DNA of 64,000 nt from Prevotellaceae bacterium. Lineage in GTDB: Bacteria; Bacteroidota; Bacteroidia; Bacteroidales; Bacteroidaceae. The notes beneath the pieces were generated by a model that made no database searches, had not been told where the DNA came from, and was given only the letters and a program-made list of their open reading frames with translations. The position numbers and the translations under genes are program-made. The stretch covers positions 62,001 to 126,000 of the forward strand of contig JAQYET010000033.1 of assembly GCA_028723525.1 (NCBI GenBank). The letters run 5' to 3'. Below, piece by piece: positions 16,901 to 26,083 of this stretch; the first letter of the stretch is position 1; each line of letters begins with the position of its first letter.

Positions 16901-19900
16901 ACTCGATGTTAACGACTTTGAGACAGCAAACATAGAATACATAGAGTTTTGGATGCTCGACCCCTTTATATATACGCGTGAAGACGGTACGGCTTATCGG
17001 CACAGCGGCGACCTCTTCCTCAATCTCGGCGAGGTGAGCGAAGACATTCTCCGCGATGGCAAGAAATTCTATGAGAGCGGCATGCCGGTTGACGGTTCGC
17101 AGAGTTTCACCACCACCCAGTGGGGAAAGATACCAACCCAGCCTACGGTGACATACGCATTTGCAACAACCCAAGGTTCGCGCCGGTTGCAGGATGTGGG
17201 ATATAACGGATTGAACGATGCAGAGGAAAAACAGTTCTCTACATATCAAGAGTTTCTCAACGCTGCGAGCCAAAAAGTGACAGGAGCCGCGCTCGACAGT
17301 ATCATGGCAGACCCGGCTAACGACAACTACCACTACTTCCGCGGACGCGATTACGACCAAATGGAGGCTTCTATTCTCGACAGATATAAGCGCATAAACA
17401 TGCCGCAGGGTAACTCTCCCGACAACGACATGCGTACAGAGAACTACGATACCTCCTACAAAACCACGCCCGATGTGGAGGACATCAACCAAGACTATAC
17501 ACTCAACGAGTATGAGAAATATTTCCAGTATCGTGTTGCGATACACCCCGACTCTCTCGTGGTTGGCGAGAATTTCATCGTAGATAAGCGCGAAGCGGCA
17601 CGTACCCTGCGCAATGGCAACCGCGAGACAGTGAACTGGTATCAGTTCAGAATACCTATACGCGAGTTTACAAGTCGTGTGGGCAACATCTCCGATTTCT
17701 CTTCAATACGTTTCATGCGCATGTTCATGACTGGCTTCGAACAGCCCGTGGTGCTCCGTTTCGGCAGCCTTGACCTCGTGCGTGGCGAATGGCGCGTATA
17801 TCAGCAGCAACTGGGCGCAAACGGTTCGGGACGCATGGCGGTCAGCGCAGTAAACATAGAGGAGAACAACGACAAAACTCCTGTCAACTATGTGCTGCCT
17901 CCCGGCATACGCAGAGAGCAAGACCCCACACAGCCACAACTCACCGAAAGCAACGAGCAGGCACTCGCAATACAGGTCAATAACTTGTCTAACGAGGAGT
18001 CGAAAGCGGTTTATAAGAACACAACCATAGACTTGCGACAGTATAAGCGACTGCAGATGTTCGTGCATGCGAACTCTTTTGAGAACAATGCCACAGACTT
18101 GAAAGACAACCAACTGGCTGTCTTCGTGAGACTCGGAAGCGACTATAAGAGTAACTACTACGAGTATCTGATACCTCTGAAACTTACTCCGGCAGGGCAT
18201 TACGACCGTTATTCACTCGCCGATTGCCGTGCGGTGTGGCCGGAGGAGAACATGCTCGACATAGATTTAAGCGTCTTCACAGACGTAAAGAAGGCAAGAA
18301 ACATTGCTAAGGCAAGCGGAAGGGCATCCTACAACCGAGAATATAGCGAGTACGACAGTCACCGCCCGAACAACCGTGTTACGATAATGGGCAACCCGAC
18401 GCTGGGCGAGGTGAAGACAATGATTATCGGAGTGCGCAACCTCGACCGCGACAATAAGTCGGGAGAGGTTTGGATTAACGAACTGCGACTGCTGGAATAC
18501 AACAACGAAGGAGGCTGGGCAGCACAGGCTGCGCTTAACGTTCAGTTGAGCGATGTGGGCACACTGAACGCCACCGGAAAGTATATGACCGAGGGCTTCG
18601 GCGGACTTGAAGAGGGTGTGATGCAGCGCTCGCAGGATAATTACAAGACTTACAGCGTGACCACGAACATCGAACTCGGCAAGTTCTTCCCCGACAAAGC
18701 CAAAGTGTCGGCTCCGCTCTACTATTCGGTGACGAAGGAGGAGACACGCCCTAAGTATAATCCGCTTGACACCGACATGCGTCTCGACGACGCTCTCGAG
18801 GCTGCCGAAAATGCCTACGAACGCGATTCTATAGAGAGTATAGCCGTGACAAAGACCACAAACACCAACTTCTCGCTCTCGAATGTACGTGTAGGCATTG
18901 CCACAAAGCGGCATCCAATGCCCTACGACCCTGCAAACTTCAGTTTCTCTTACAGCCACAGTCATCGCTACACCTCGGGCGAAACCACTGTGTATGAGAA
19001 AGAAGACAACTGGAGGGGGGCAATGAACTACAGCTACACGCCTGTGTATAAACCGTTCGAGCCTTTCAAGAAACTCATAAAGGGGAAGAGCAAGTGGTTT
19101 GAAATATTAAAACGCTTCGGACTGAACTGGCTTCCGCAGAACATTTCGTTCAACACCGAGATAACGCGCAGCTACTACGAGTTGCAGGAACGTGACATGG
19201 AGACATTGAGCAGTTCGCAAATGCCACTGACATTCAGTGAACAATTCCTTTGGAATCGCGACTTCTCAATACGTTGGGACTTGACAAAGAACCTGCACAT
19301 GAATTTCCAAAGTGCCACGCATGCGGAGATAGAAGAGCCTTACACGCCGGTGAACAAAGACCTGTATCCCGACCAATATACAGCATGGAAAGACTCCGTG
19401 AAGACTTCTTTGCGCAATTTCGGCTCGCCGCTCGATTACAACCAGTCGTTCTCGCTTTCCTATCAGTTGCCGCTCAACCTCATACCAATCTTCGACTGGA
19501 TAAATGCCGATGCTAGTTATACGGCTACTTACAGATGGATTCGCGGAACCGACCTTGAGGACGGGACTTCCCTCGGTAACACGATAAGCAACAACCGCAA
19601 CCTGAACATCAACGGCTCGTTCAATCTGGAGCGGCTCTACAACCATGTGCCGTTCCTGAAAAAGACCAACGAAAGGTTCAACAGGTCTGTGAGCAGTTCG
19701 TCTTCGAGGAAAAACTTGAAGAAAACAGAGAGGGCAAATATAAAGGACAACGACAAGGAAAAGGAGGCTCTGCCGAAGAACCAACGCTCATTCGAACAGG
19801 AGATAACACTGAGACCCGACACCGTGATTACCATTGCACACGGCCGTAAGTCGAAGAGGCTCATTGTTTCGGCAAAGACAAGCGAGGGCAAGGCGTTCCC

Positions 19901-21500
19901 TCTGAAATACAAAACGGTGGGGCAGGATGAGATAAAGATAACATCGAAAGTTGATTCCGCAACTACTCTGAAGCTTACCGTCACTGCCAAACCGTCACTT
20001 GAAGACAAAGGCTGGTATAAGACGGCGCAGAGCGTGGCAAGGGTGCTCATGATGGTGCGTTCGGTGAACATATCCTACCGCAACCAATATGCCATGTCGC
20101 TGCCGGGATTTTTGCCCGAAATAGGAGATATGCTCGGTCAGAGAAGGGGAGACATACTCTCTCCGGGACTCGACTTCGCATTCGGTATGATTGGTGACAG
20201 TTACATCTCGAAAGCCGCCGAGAACGGATGGCTGATGATGACCGACAGTGTGGCAACGCCGGCAACAACAAACAGCAATATCGACCTGCAGTTGCGCATG
20301 ACGCTTGAGCCGGTGAAAAATCTTAAAATAGACCTCAACGCTGCAAGAAACGAGAACCGCGCCAATAGCATACAGTATATGTACGAGGGGCGTCCGACAA
20401 CGCGCAGCGGCACATTCACAATGACAACGATCTCGCTGAAGAGCGCGTTTGAGGGCATAGGCTCTGCAACCAGCGGCTACCACTCCGCAACGTTTGAACG
20501 TTTCTGCCGCTCTCTCGAAGGATTTCGCAGTAGAGTAGAAGCGCAATACGAAGGTGTGCCATACCCGGCAAACTCTGCATTGGCTGGGCAGAGATACTCT
20601 TCGCAGGCAGCTGAGGGCAGACTCGGTCTTTACAGTTCCGATGTCATGATACCGGCGTTCCTCTCTGCCTACACCTCCGGTGGCGGCGGGCTTGACATCT
20701 TCCCCGCATTGTCGAAACTGTTGCCCAACTGGACTGTAAGATATAGCGGCTTGTCGCAGCTGCCTTGGTTCAGCGACGTGTTCAAGAGCGTAAACCTCAA
20801 TCATGCTTACAAGAGCATATATTCAGTAGGGTCTTACAACACGTACAGCACTTTCCAAGAATACATGAACGGACTGGGCTTTATCACCGATGCCACAACA
20901 TCAATGCCGGTGCCGTCTTCGATGTATAACATATCCACGGTAAGCATAACGGAGTCGTTCAGTCCGCTGCTCGGAATTGACGTTACGCTGCATAACAACA
21001 TGACGTGCAAACTAGAATACCGCAAGACTCGCAACCTGTCGCTTTCAATGACGAGCATACAGCTGAATGAAATGTATAGCGATGACTGGGTTGTGGGTAT
21101 GGGTTATAAGATTAACGACTTCAAGTTATTCGGTGGAAGAAACCATCGCAAGGTGAAATCTGCCAATAAAGGTGATGGCGAAGAGAATGACAATAACCGT
21201 GGTACGAGCCAAAATTCATCGAAGACCAAAGGTATCAGCCATGACTTGAACCTGCGTCTCGACATGAGTTTCCGCAATCAGGCATCGATAGTTCGCGACA
21301 TAGCATCGATGACAAGTTCGGCTTCGTCGGGCAACAAGGCATTCAAGTTGGCTTTCCATGCCGACTATACTCTCTCGCGGCTGCTCACAATGAGTTTCTA
21401 TTACGACTGTCAGACAAATACGCCTTTGCTCACTTCAAGCAGCTACCCGACGACGACTCAGGATTTCGGACTGGCTCTGAAGTTCTCGCTAACGAGGTGA
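13989..21500 (+). CDS. sprA: T9SS outer-membrane translocon SprA/Sov
   Basis: 2,503 residues, close to the family length (about 2,400-2,500). In related bacteria SprA is a giant 36-strand outer-membrane barrel through which T9SS cargo leaves the periplasm. The N-terminus (KKIYILLLATVSINMLAW) is a signal peptide. The family-typical FDFSDMHFDLGPAEKIFGPGGVR and LNLNYNTDATMDFD-like segments lie in the first 250 residues, and amphipathic beta repeats follow to the very C-terminus, which ends LALKFSLTR as expected for an outer-membrane barrel. A Ser/Lys-rich charged stretch near residue 1900 (SSSSRKNLKKTER) is probably a surface or plug loop. It lies between ruvA and a secreted phosphatase on the same strand. 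Confidence 0.95.
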   Translation: MKSLKKIYILLLATVSINMLAWNVAPLIQDDLTRRVNKNKLQQRIGNEEAIGNLKDDDSIPDSLLNPRWKIQRISPITFDDLNRNSTDLRLPDNMRHDVVYNDTLERYVIGSKIGDTYVNAPIMMTPEEYWRWSEKQQRDSFYRFKNSEILQKEGKEKFDFSDMHFDLGPAEKIFGPGGVRIKTQGTAELKFGATLKNIDNPSLPIRNRKTTTMDFDEKINLNVNGKVGDKVNMNLNYNTDATMDFDAQNIKLKYEGKEDEIIKLIEAGNVSFPSNSSLIRGASSLFGIRTDLQFGRLKLQTVLSQKKSSSKSVSSRGGVQLTPFEIDVANYEENRHFFLSFYFRDRYDASMRTLPNLTTGVTLNRVEVWVTNKTGTTTNTRNIIALPQLGEGSPGVVPSNNANSLYTELTTTYASARNIDMSSSVLDTSFMGGTDYEKLQSARLLNPSEYSINQALGYISLRTALQTDQVLAVAYEYSYGGTTYQVGEFASDITDVSQALFVKSLKNTANNPTQSNWSLMMKNVYYLASSIDKDKFRLDVKFQSDTAGVYISYLPEPQVKDQTLIKILGADRLDNNMKAHPNGYFDFVEGYTVSNGRVFLPAAEPFGEYLYKYLMQKGVDAAVAKKYCFTELYDSTKNIAKQIAEKNKYILQGQFRGTSANVISLGAYNVPQGSVVVTAGGVTLMEGSDYSVDYSAGEVTILNQSIIDAGTSVNVSLESMSDYAQERKTMIGVNWQYDFSKNFQLSGTFQHLSEQALTTKVAMGSEPLNNTLWGVNINWKKESQWLTNLLDKIPFLHCTQPSNISFTGEFAQLLAGKAKGTQDNASYLDDFENTKNAIDVSAPTSWIISSVPTMFKEYNDKTTLSSGYNRALLSWYNIDRLFTNRSSSLTPGHIKSDLNQLSNHYVREVYVDELYPNRDQSSYNGATSTLPILNLAYYPAERGPYNFDPQLNSDGTLPNPSRRWGGMMRKLDVNDFETANIEYIEFWMLDPFIYTREDGTAYRHSGDLFLNLGEVSEDILRDGKKFYESGMPVDGSQSFTTTQWGKIPTQPTVTYAFATTQGSRRLQDVGYNGLNDAEEKQFSTYQEFLNAASQKVTGAALDSIMADPANDNYHYFRGRDYDQMEASILDRYKRINMPQGNSPDNDMRTENYDTSYKTTPDVEDINQDYTLNEYEKYFQYRVAIHPDSLVVGENFIVDKREAARTLRNGNRETVNWYQFRIPIREFTSRVGNISDFSSIRFMRMFMTGFEQPVVLRFGSLDLVRGEWRVYQQQLGANGSGRMAVSAVNIEENNDKTPVNYVLPPGIRREQDPTQPQLTESNEQALAIQVNNLSNEESKAVYKNTTIDLRQYKRLQMFVHANSFENNATDLKDNQLAVFVRLGSDYKSNYYEYLIPLKLTPAGHYDRYSLADCRAVWPEENMLDIDLSVFTDVKKARNIAKASGRASYNREYSEYDSHRPNNRVTIMGNPTLGEVKTMIIGVRNLDRDNKSGEVWINELRLLEYNNEGGWAAQAALNVQLSDVGTLNATGKYMTEGFGGLEEGVMQRSQDNYKTYSVTTNIELGKFFPDKAKVSAPLYYSVTKEETRPKYNPLDTDMRLDDALEAAENAYERDSIESIAVTKTTNTNFSLSNVRVGIATKRHPMPYDPANFSFSYSHSHRYTSGETTVYEKEDNWRGAMNYSYTPVYKPFEPFKKLIKGKSKWFEILKRFGLNWLPQNISFNTEITRSYYELQERDMETLSSSQMPLTFSEQFLWNRDFSIRWDLTKNLHMNFQSATHAEIEEPYTPVNKDLYPDQYTAWKDSVKTSLRNFGSPLDYNQSFSLSYQLPLNLIPIFDWINADASYTATYRWIRGTDLEDGTSLGNTISNNRNLNINGSFNLERLYNHVPFLKKTNERFNRSVSSSSSRKNLKKTERANIKDNDKEKEALPKNQRSFEQEITLRPDTVITIAHGRKSKRLIVSAKTSEGKAFPLKYKTVGQDEIKITSKVDSATTLKLTVTAKPSLEDKGWYKTAQSVARVLMMVRSVNISYRNQYAMSLPGFLPEIGDMLGQRRGDILSPGLDFAFGMIGDSYISKAAENGWLMMTDSVATPATTNSNIDLQLRMTLEPVKNLKIDLNAARNENRANSIQYMYEGRPTTRSGTFTMTTISLKSAFEGIGSATSGYHSATFERFCRSLEGFRSRVEAQYEGVPYPANSALAGQRYSSQAAEGRLGLYSSDVMIPAFLSAYTSGGGGLDIFPALSKLLPNWTVRYSGLSQLPWFSDVFKSVNLNHAYKSIYSVGSYNTYSTFQEYMNGLGFITDATTSMPVPSSMYNISTVSITESFSPLLGIDVTLHNNMTCKLEYRKTRNLSLSMTSIQLNEMYSDDWVVGMGYKINDFKLFGGRNHRKVKSANKGDGEENDNNRGTSQNSSKTKGISHDLNLRLDMSFRNQASIVRDIASMTSSASSGNKAFKLAFHADYTLSRLLTMSFYYDCQTNTPLLTSSSYPTTTQDFGLALKFSLTR

Positions 21501-21533
21501 TAACCATTGGAAAACAAATTAAAATTTAAAACA

Positions 21534-23075
21534 ATGAAGCTAAAATCAAGATTTCTAACACTGTTGTTATTTGCCTTTTCTGCTGTTAACACTTTCGCCG
21601 AAGGCAACCAAGGACTGCGCCCGAAACTTGTTGTGGGTATAGTGGTTGACCAAATGCGCTGGGACTATCTCTACCGTTTCTACGACGAATACACCACACG
21701 CGGTTTTCGGCGCATGCTCTCCGAAGGATATTCTTTCGATAATTGCCAAATCAACTATATCCCCTCGGTGACGTCGATAGGGCATACCTCTGCATATACC
21801 GGCTCTGTTCCGAGCATCCACGGCATAGCCGGTAACAAGTTTTTGCTGAACGGTAAACTGACGTATTGCACCGAAGACACAACCGTGCAGACCGTTGGCA
21901 GCCGCTCGAAAGCAGGATTGGAGTCGCCTCGAAACCTGCTCGTGACTACTATCGGCGACGAACTGAAAACAGCCACCAACTGGAGGTCGAAAGTGATAGG
22001 CATATCGTTCAAAGACCGTGCCGCCATACTGCCTGCAGGACATTCGGCAGATGCAGCCTACTGGTTCGACAAGAAAGAACTATGTTTCATCACTTCTACC
22101 TATTATATGTCGTCGCTGCCATCGTGGGTAGAGGATTACAATAAGGAGATTTCGCGCGATGTGAAAAAGCAGAAACCGGTTGACACCGGCAAAACATTGC
22201 TCGCCGAGCCTGCCGATATAGTGCAGTATTCACCCTACGGAAACCTCATCGTGAAGGATATGGCGAAACACGCCATTGCAGAAGAGCGGCTCGGACAGCG
22301 CGGAGAGACCGATATGCTGTGTGTGAGTTTCTCATGTACCGACATCGTTGGTCATGCTTTCGGCACTCATTCCGAACTTATTCATCGTATGTATGTGGAA
22401 CTCGACAAACAACTTGCCGACCTATTCGACTATCTCGACCAAACAATCGGAAAGGGAGAGTATGTCGCCTTCCTCACTGCCGACCACGGTGCGGCAAACG
22501 GAATATTGCAGAACAGAGAACATAAAATACCCTCCGACGGTTTCTATACAAATAGTGAGGAGGAGGCAGTGAACAAGTATCTTTCGGGGAAATATGTCGG
22601 TAGAGAACATCTTGTGGAGCGCATAATGGACTATAAGGTGGTTATCGACCGCAATGCTGCCGCAGGACTCGACTTTGATATGCTGAAAGCAGACATCGCG
22701 GACTATTTCAAGAAGCATCCGCAGGTGATGTATGTGGTTGACCTTGAGAACATATCGGCGGCGAGTGTGCCTGCATATATTCGTGAGAAAATATATAACG
22801 GATATAACCGTAAGCGTAGTGGCGACATACAATTAGTGCTTAATCCCGGAGTATATGGAGTCGGGCAGGAAATAGGAGAGGGAACAACGCACGGCTGTTG
22901 GAACCCGTATGATTGTCACATTCCTTTCGTGCTCATGGGTAGGGGAGTGCCTCATGGCTCGTGTCCAACCGAGGTTCACATCACCGACATTGCCCCCACG
23001 GTGTGCAACCTGATTAAAATACAGATGCCGAGCGGTTGCATTGGTACGCCGAGAGCAATGACTGTTGATAGATGA
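21534..23075 (+). CDS. Secreted PafA-type alkaline phosphatase
   Basis: 513 residues from the ATG at 21534. The frame is open from a TTG at 21507, but the signal peptide KLKSRFLTLLLFAFSAVNTFA argues for the later start. Alkaline-phosphatase superfamily: GIVVDQMRWDYL supplies a metal Asp, IPSVTSIGHTSAYTGSVPS the nucleophilic Thr region, FKDRAAILPAGHSADAAYW the phosphate-contacting Lys-x-Arg segment of PafA-like enzymes, and TADHGAAN plus EGTTHG the second metal-site residues. It should release phosphate from monoesters in the periplasm or at the surface. It begins 33 nt after sprA. Confidence 0.87.
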   Translation: MKLKSRFLTLLLFAFSAVNTFAEGNQGLRPKLVVGIVVDQMRWDYLYRFYDEYTTRGFRRMLSEGYSFDNCQINYIPSVTSIGHTSAYTGSVPSIHGIAGNKFLLNGKLTYCTEDTTVQTVGSRSKAGLESPRNLLVTTIGDELKTATNWRSKVIGISFKDRAAILPAGHSADAAYWFDKKELCFITSTYYMSSLPSWVEDYNKEISRDVKKQKPVDTGKTLLAEPADIVQYSPYGNLIVKDMAKHAIAEERLGQRGETDMLCVSFSCTDIVGHAFGTHSELIHRMYVELDKQLADLFDYLDQTIGKGEYVAFLTADHGAANGILQNREHKIPSDGFYTNSEEEAVNKYLSGKYVGREHLVERIMDYKVVIDRNAAAGLDFDMLKADIADYFKKHPQVMYVVDLENISAASVPAYIREKIYNGYNRKRSGDIQLVLNPGVYGVGQEIGEGTTHGCWNPYDCHIPFVLMGRGVPHGSCPTEVHITDIAPTVCNLIKIQMPSGCIGTPRAMTVDR

Positions 23076-23204
23076 AAATTCTTTTTCGTATTGCTTCTAA
23101 AGCATCTCCTTCTGAAACCAAACGTAAGTAATGAGAGATACATGAACTATTGGAGGCATACCAATTATAATTTACACCCTCAAATAAGAATGAAAAATAT
23201 AAAT

Positions 23205-24020
23205 ATGGCAAATACAATAGATAAAGAAAAGGCTATACGTGGTATCGTAAGCAGTGCAGTAATGTCGTATGCAAGTGGTTTTTCAGCCCGTCATCTTGCA
23301 GAAGTTGACAATGAGGATGGAGTTATTAACATGAAAATACATAACGTGTTCATTGCAGCATTGGGTTCTGAAATTCAGTACTATTCTGCATTAGCACGGT
23401 CTCTCGATAGTTCTTTAGGCAACATGCTTGAGCGCATGGCAATCTCTATTGCAAGACTTAGTTATACTGTTAGTCAGCATGTAGAAGGTACTCTTTACAA
23501 TGAACAGACCGACTATATTGCAGAAATACTTGAACAATATAAAAGGAAAGAAAACAGAAGAACTCCGGAAATCTCTGATTATAAAGGCATATCAAATAAG
23601 AGAGGGGCTGCTCACACCAAACGTCACGAAAGTGATTATTATCTGATTGACGAAGAGTCGGGCATGAATTATCTCATAGAGTTGAAAATCGGAGGTGACT
23701 TGGATAATAAAAAAGCGCGTTCTGAAAAAGAGGCATTGCTTGAACAGTATTGCATCTTGACAAATCAACTTGGAGAAGAGAACGTGAAAATTCTCTTTGC
23801 CACGGCATACAACCGTTATGGTGAAGGCAAGCCTTGGACACAAGGTCGTGTACGCCAGTTCTTCTGCGAAGAAGAATTGTGCATCAGCCGTGACTTTTGG
23901 AACTTGGTATGTAAATCAGAAGACGGATATGATATTGTTATTGATGAGTATAAAAAGAATGCCCATTACATCAATGAAGCATTAGATGAAATAAAGTACG
24001 CTTATCTGCCCCACGAGTAA
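23205..24020 (+). CDS. Type II restriction endonuclease, PD-(D/E)XK type
   Basis: 271 residues from the ATG at 23205; ATGs at 23190 or further upstream are possible. The nuclease call rests on Asp144 in HESDYYLIDEE, followed 15 residues later by Glu159-Leu-Lys161 (YLIELKIGGDLDNKKARS), a PD-(D/E)XK site, on its size and on its partner. The C-terminal part (GRVRQFFCEEELCISRDFWNLVC) looks like a family-specific target domain. I do not assign specificity or a named family. Its TAA overlaps the methyltransferase ATG by one base (TAATG). The gene is visibly AT-richer than sprA or glmM, suggesting transfer. Confidence 0.72.
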   Translation: MANTIDKEKAIRGIVSSAVMSYASGFSARHLAEVDNEDGVINMKIHNVFIAALGSEIQYYSALARSLDSSLGNMLERMAISIARLSYTVSQHVEGTLYNEQTDYIAEILEQYKRKENRRTPEISDYKGISNKRGAAHTKRHESDYYLIDEESGMNYLIELKIGGDLDNKKARSEKEALLEQYCILTNQLGEENVKILFATAYNRYGEGKPWTQGRVRQFFCEEELCISRDFWNLVCKSEDGYDIVIDEYKKNAHYINEALDEIKYAYLPHE

Positions 24021-26011
24021 TGAAAGACCCAAATTGGCGAAAATGTATTCTCAATGCTGATAGTAGGGATGTGATAAAACGCATCCCAGATAACTCTATC
24101 GACTTTATTCTGACTGATCCTCCATACAATTTAGGACAACATTCCACCGGTAATATTCCTTTGCCGGGACGTTCTGCCATGAATAATGATGTGGCAGAAT
24201 GGGATATGATTGATTTTAATCCCGAGGAATGGGCAGATGAGTTTATCAGGATATTAAAACCTACCGGCAATTTGTTCATATTTACTTCTTACAATCAAAT
24301 TGGTAGGTGGCACAGTTGCCTTGACAATAAGTTTGATACATCAAATTTTATGATTTGGCACAAGACCAATCCTGCCCCAAAGATTTTCAAGGCTGGGTTT
24401 TTGAACAGCTGTGAGATGATATTCACATGTTGGAATAAGAAACACACATGGAATTTTATCTCGCAAAAAGAAATGCACAATTTCATAGAAAGTCCTATCT
24501 GTATGAGACCGGAGCGGATAAGCAATCCTAAACATCCTGCCCAAAAGCCGATTTCAATCTTAAAAAAAATGATTGAAATTGCTTCTAATAAAGATGATAT
24601 TATCTTTGACCCATTCATGGGAGTTGGTTCAACAGGGGTTGCTTCCTTAGAACTTGATAGAAGATTTATCGGGGTGGAATTAGATAGGGAATATTTCGAT
24701 GCTTCAAAGAAAAGAATTGATGAGATAATCAGCAACAAGGCAAAGGTGACAAATAACTCATCATACGATATTATAAAAGAGGAGGAGTTGGCAATGGTTG
24801 GTGAACCGACAGTTGCATACCAAACTAAATTCACGGAACTATACGCATTCTTTGACAAAAAAGAAAAAAATACAAAACTTTATAACCATATTCCAACAGG
24901 TTTACAGCCAATCATAAAATGGCCCGGAGGAAAAGAAAAAGAATTAAAATATATTCTTCCGAATATCCCGGAATTTGAAAACTATTATGAGCCATTTGTC
25001 GGTGGAGGTTCCGTATTTATGGCTGTAAAGGCGAATGGGTATTATATTAACGATTTGTCAGAAGAACTTGTGTCGCTCTATAAATACATTTCCACATCAG
25101 ACAGAGATTTCTTCAAATATGCAAGAATGATTGACCGCTCGTGGTGCAACGTGCTCAATTTCTTTAAATCAAACCTTACACTTATTGACACCTATATTAA
25201 ATATAGGAACGAAAATATTTCTAAAGAGAATCTAAAGTTAATTGTTCATGAATTCTGCAAAGAGAAGAAGGCAGACATTCTAAACATTATCGAAACAGAA
25301 TTTTGTTCATATCCTTGCATCTTACTAAAGGAAATGGAAGCAAATCTGTTCCGTAAGATGACAAGAATGAAAGTGCTCGAAAATGAGAAACATATTCTTC
25401 CTGACAGAGATGTTTATGACAACATTGAAACGGCGATTAAGAGTTCGGTTTATATGAACTATCGCCACATGTATAATTGTAAAAACATTGCCAAAGAAAA
25501 CAAACCATTATATATAGCATTGTTTTTCTTTATGCGAAATTATGCGTATAGTGGAATGTTCAGGTATAGTAGCAAGGGGGATTTTAATGTTCCTTACGGA
25601 GGTATCGCTTATAACAGCAAACTGTTGGAGAATAAACTTAATTATTACCAGTCCGAGCCTCTTTTGAGCCACTTTGCTACTACTCATATTCATAATCTTG
25701 ACTTCGAAATGTTTCTGCGCGAAACAAATCCGAAAGAAAACGATTTTGTATTTCTCGACCCTCCATACGATAGCGAATTCAGCACCTATGCTCAAAATAA
25801 TTTCACTAAAGAAGACCAAGGGAGGTTGGCTGATTACATGCTAAATGAATGTAAAGCCAAGTGGATGATGATTATCAAATATACTGATTTTATTTATAGC
25901 CTATATAATAAGAATGGCATTAAAATCAGAACGTTTGACAAGGAATATCTCGTTAGTTTTATGAACAGAAACAATAAGAGAGCCACTCATTTGTTGATAA
26001 CCAACTACTAA
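24020..26011 (+). CDS. Fused double DNA methyltransferase (beta-class + Dam-like alpha-class)
   Basis: 663 residues with two complete adenine-methyltransferase domains. Domain 1 (about 1-240) has motif IV DPPYNLG at 33-39 before the SAM-binding FDPFMGVGSTG at 196-206, the beta order. Domain 2 (about 285-663) has motif X KWPGGK at 300-305, motif I EPFVGGGS at 324-331 and motif IV DPPYDSEF at 580-587, the Dam/D12 alpha order. Both DPPY motifs point to N6-adenine. The linker is Lys-rich and encoded by two A-runs (24857-24870). It is coupled by TAATG to the endonuclease. Two modifying activities suit an asymmetric site or a DpnII-like two-enzyme scheme. Confidence 0.9.
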   Translation: MKDPNWRKCILNADSRDVIKRIPDNSIDFILTDPPYNLGQHSTGNIPLPGRSAMNNDVAEWDMIDFNPEEWADEFIRILKPTGNLFIFTSYNQIGRWHSCLDNKFDTSNFMIWHKTNPAPKIFKAGFLNSCEMIFTCWNKKHTWNFISQKEMHNFIESPICMRPERISNPKHPAQKPISILKKMIEIASNKDDIIFDPFMGVGSTGVASLELDRRFIGVELDREYFDASKKRIDEIISNKAKVTNNSSYDIIKEEELAMVGEPTVAYQTKFTELYAFFDKKEKNTKLYNHIPTGLQPIIKWPGGKEKELKYILPNIPEFENYYEPFVGGGSVFMAVKANGYYINDLSEELVSLYKYISTSDRDFFKYARMIDRSWCNVLNFFKSNLTLIDTYIKYRNENISKENLKLIVHEFCKEKKADILNIIETEFCSYPCILLKEMEANLFRKMTRMKVLENEKHILPDRDVYDNIETAIKSSVYMNYRHMYNCKNIAKENKPLYIALFFFMRNYAYSGMFRYSSKGDFNVPYGGIAYNSKLLENKLNYYQSEPLLSHFATTHIHNLDFEMFLRETNPKENDFVFLDPPYDSEFSTYAQNNFTKEDQGRLADYMLNECKAKWMMIIKYTDFIYSLYNKNGIKIRTFDKEYLVSFMNRNNKRATHLLITNY

Positions 26012-26048
26012 TATCTACGCCGGTTCGATACCGAACCGGCGTAGATAT
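26011..26048. terminator. Perfect 17-bp hairpin between the methyltransferase gene and glmM
   Basis: 26011-26027 and 26032-26048 are exact inverted repeats (core CTACGCCGGTTCG) with a 4-nt ATAC loop, beginning at the last base of the methyltransferase stop codon. It separates convergent genes and is G/C-rich against its AT-rich upstream neighbour. Confidence 0.8.
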
Positions 26049-26083
26049 ATAGATGCGAGACTGCTTCTCGCAACTATCCTTTC

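Noticed and set aside
23091..23204. Upstream extension of the endonuclease or a controller gene
   Set aside because: The extended N-terminus is Asn/His/Lys-rich without conserved features, and no HTH protein is encoded in the short gap.
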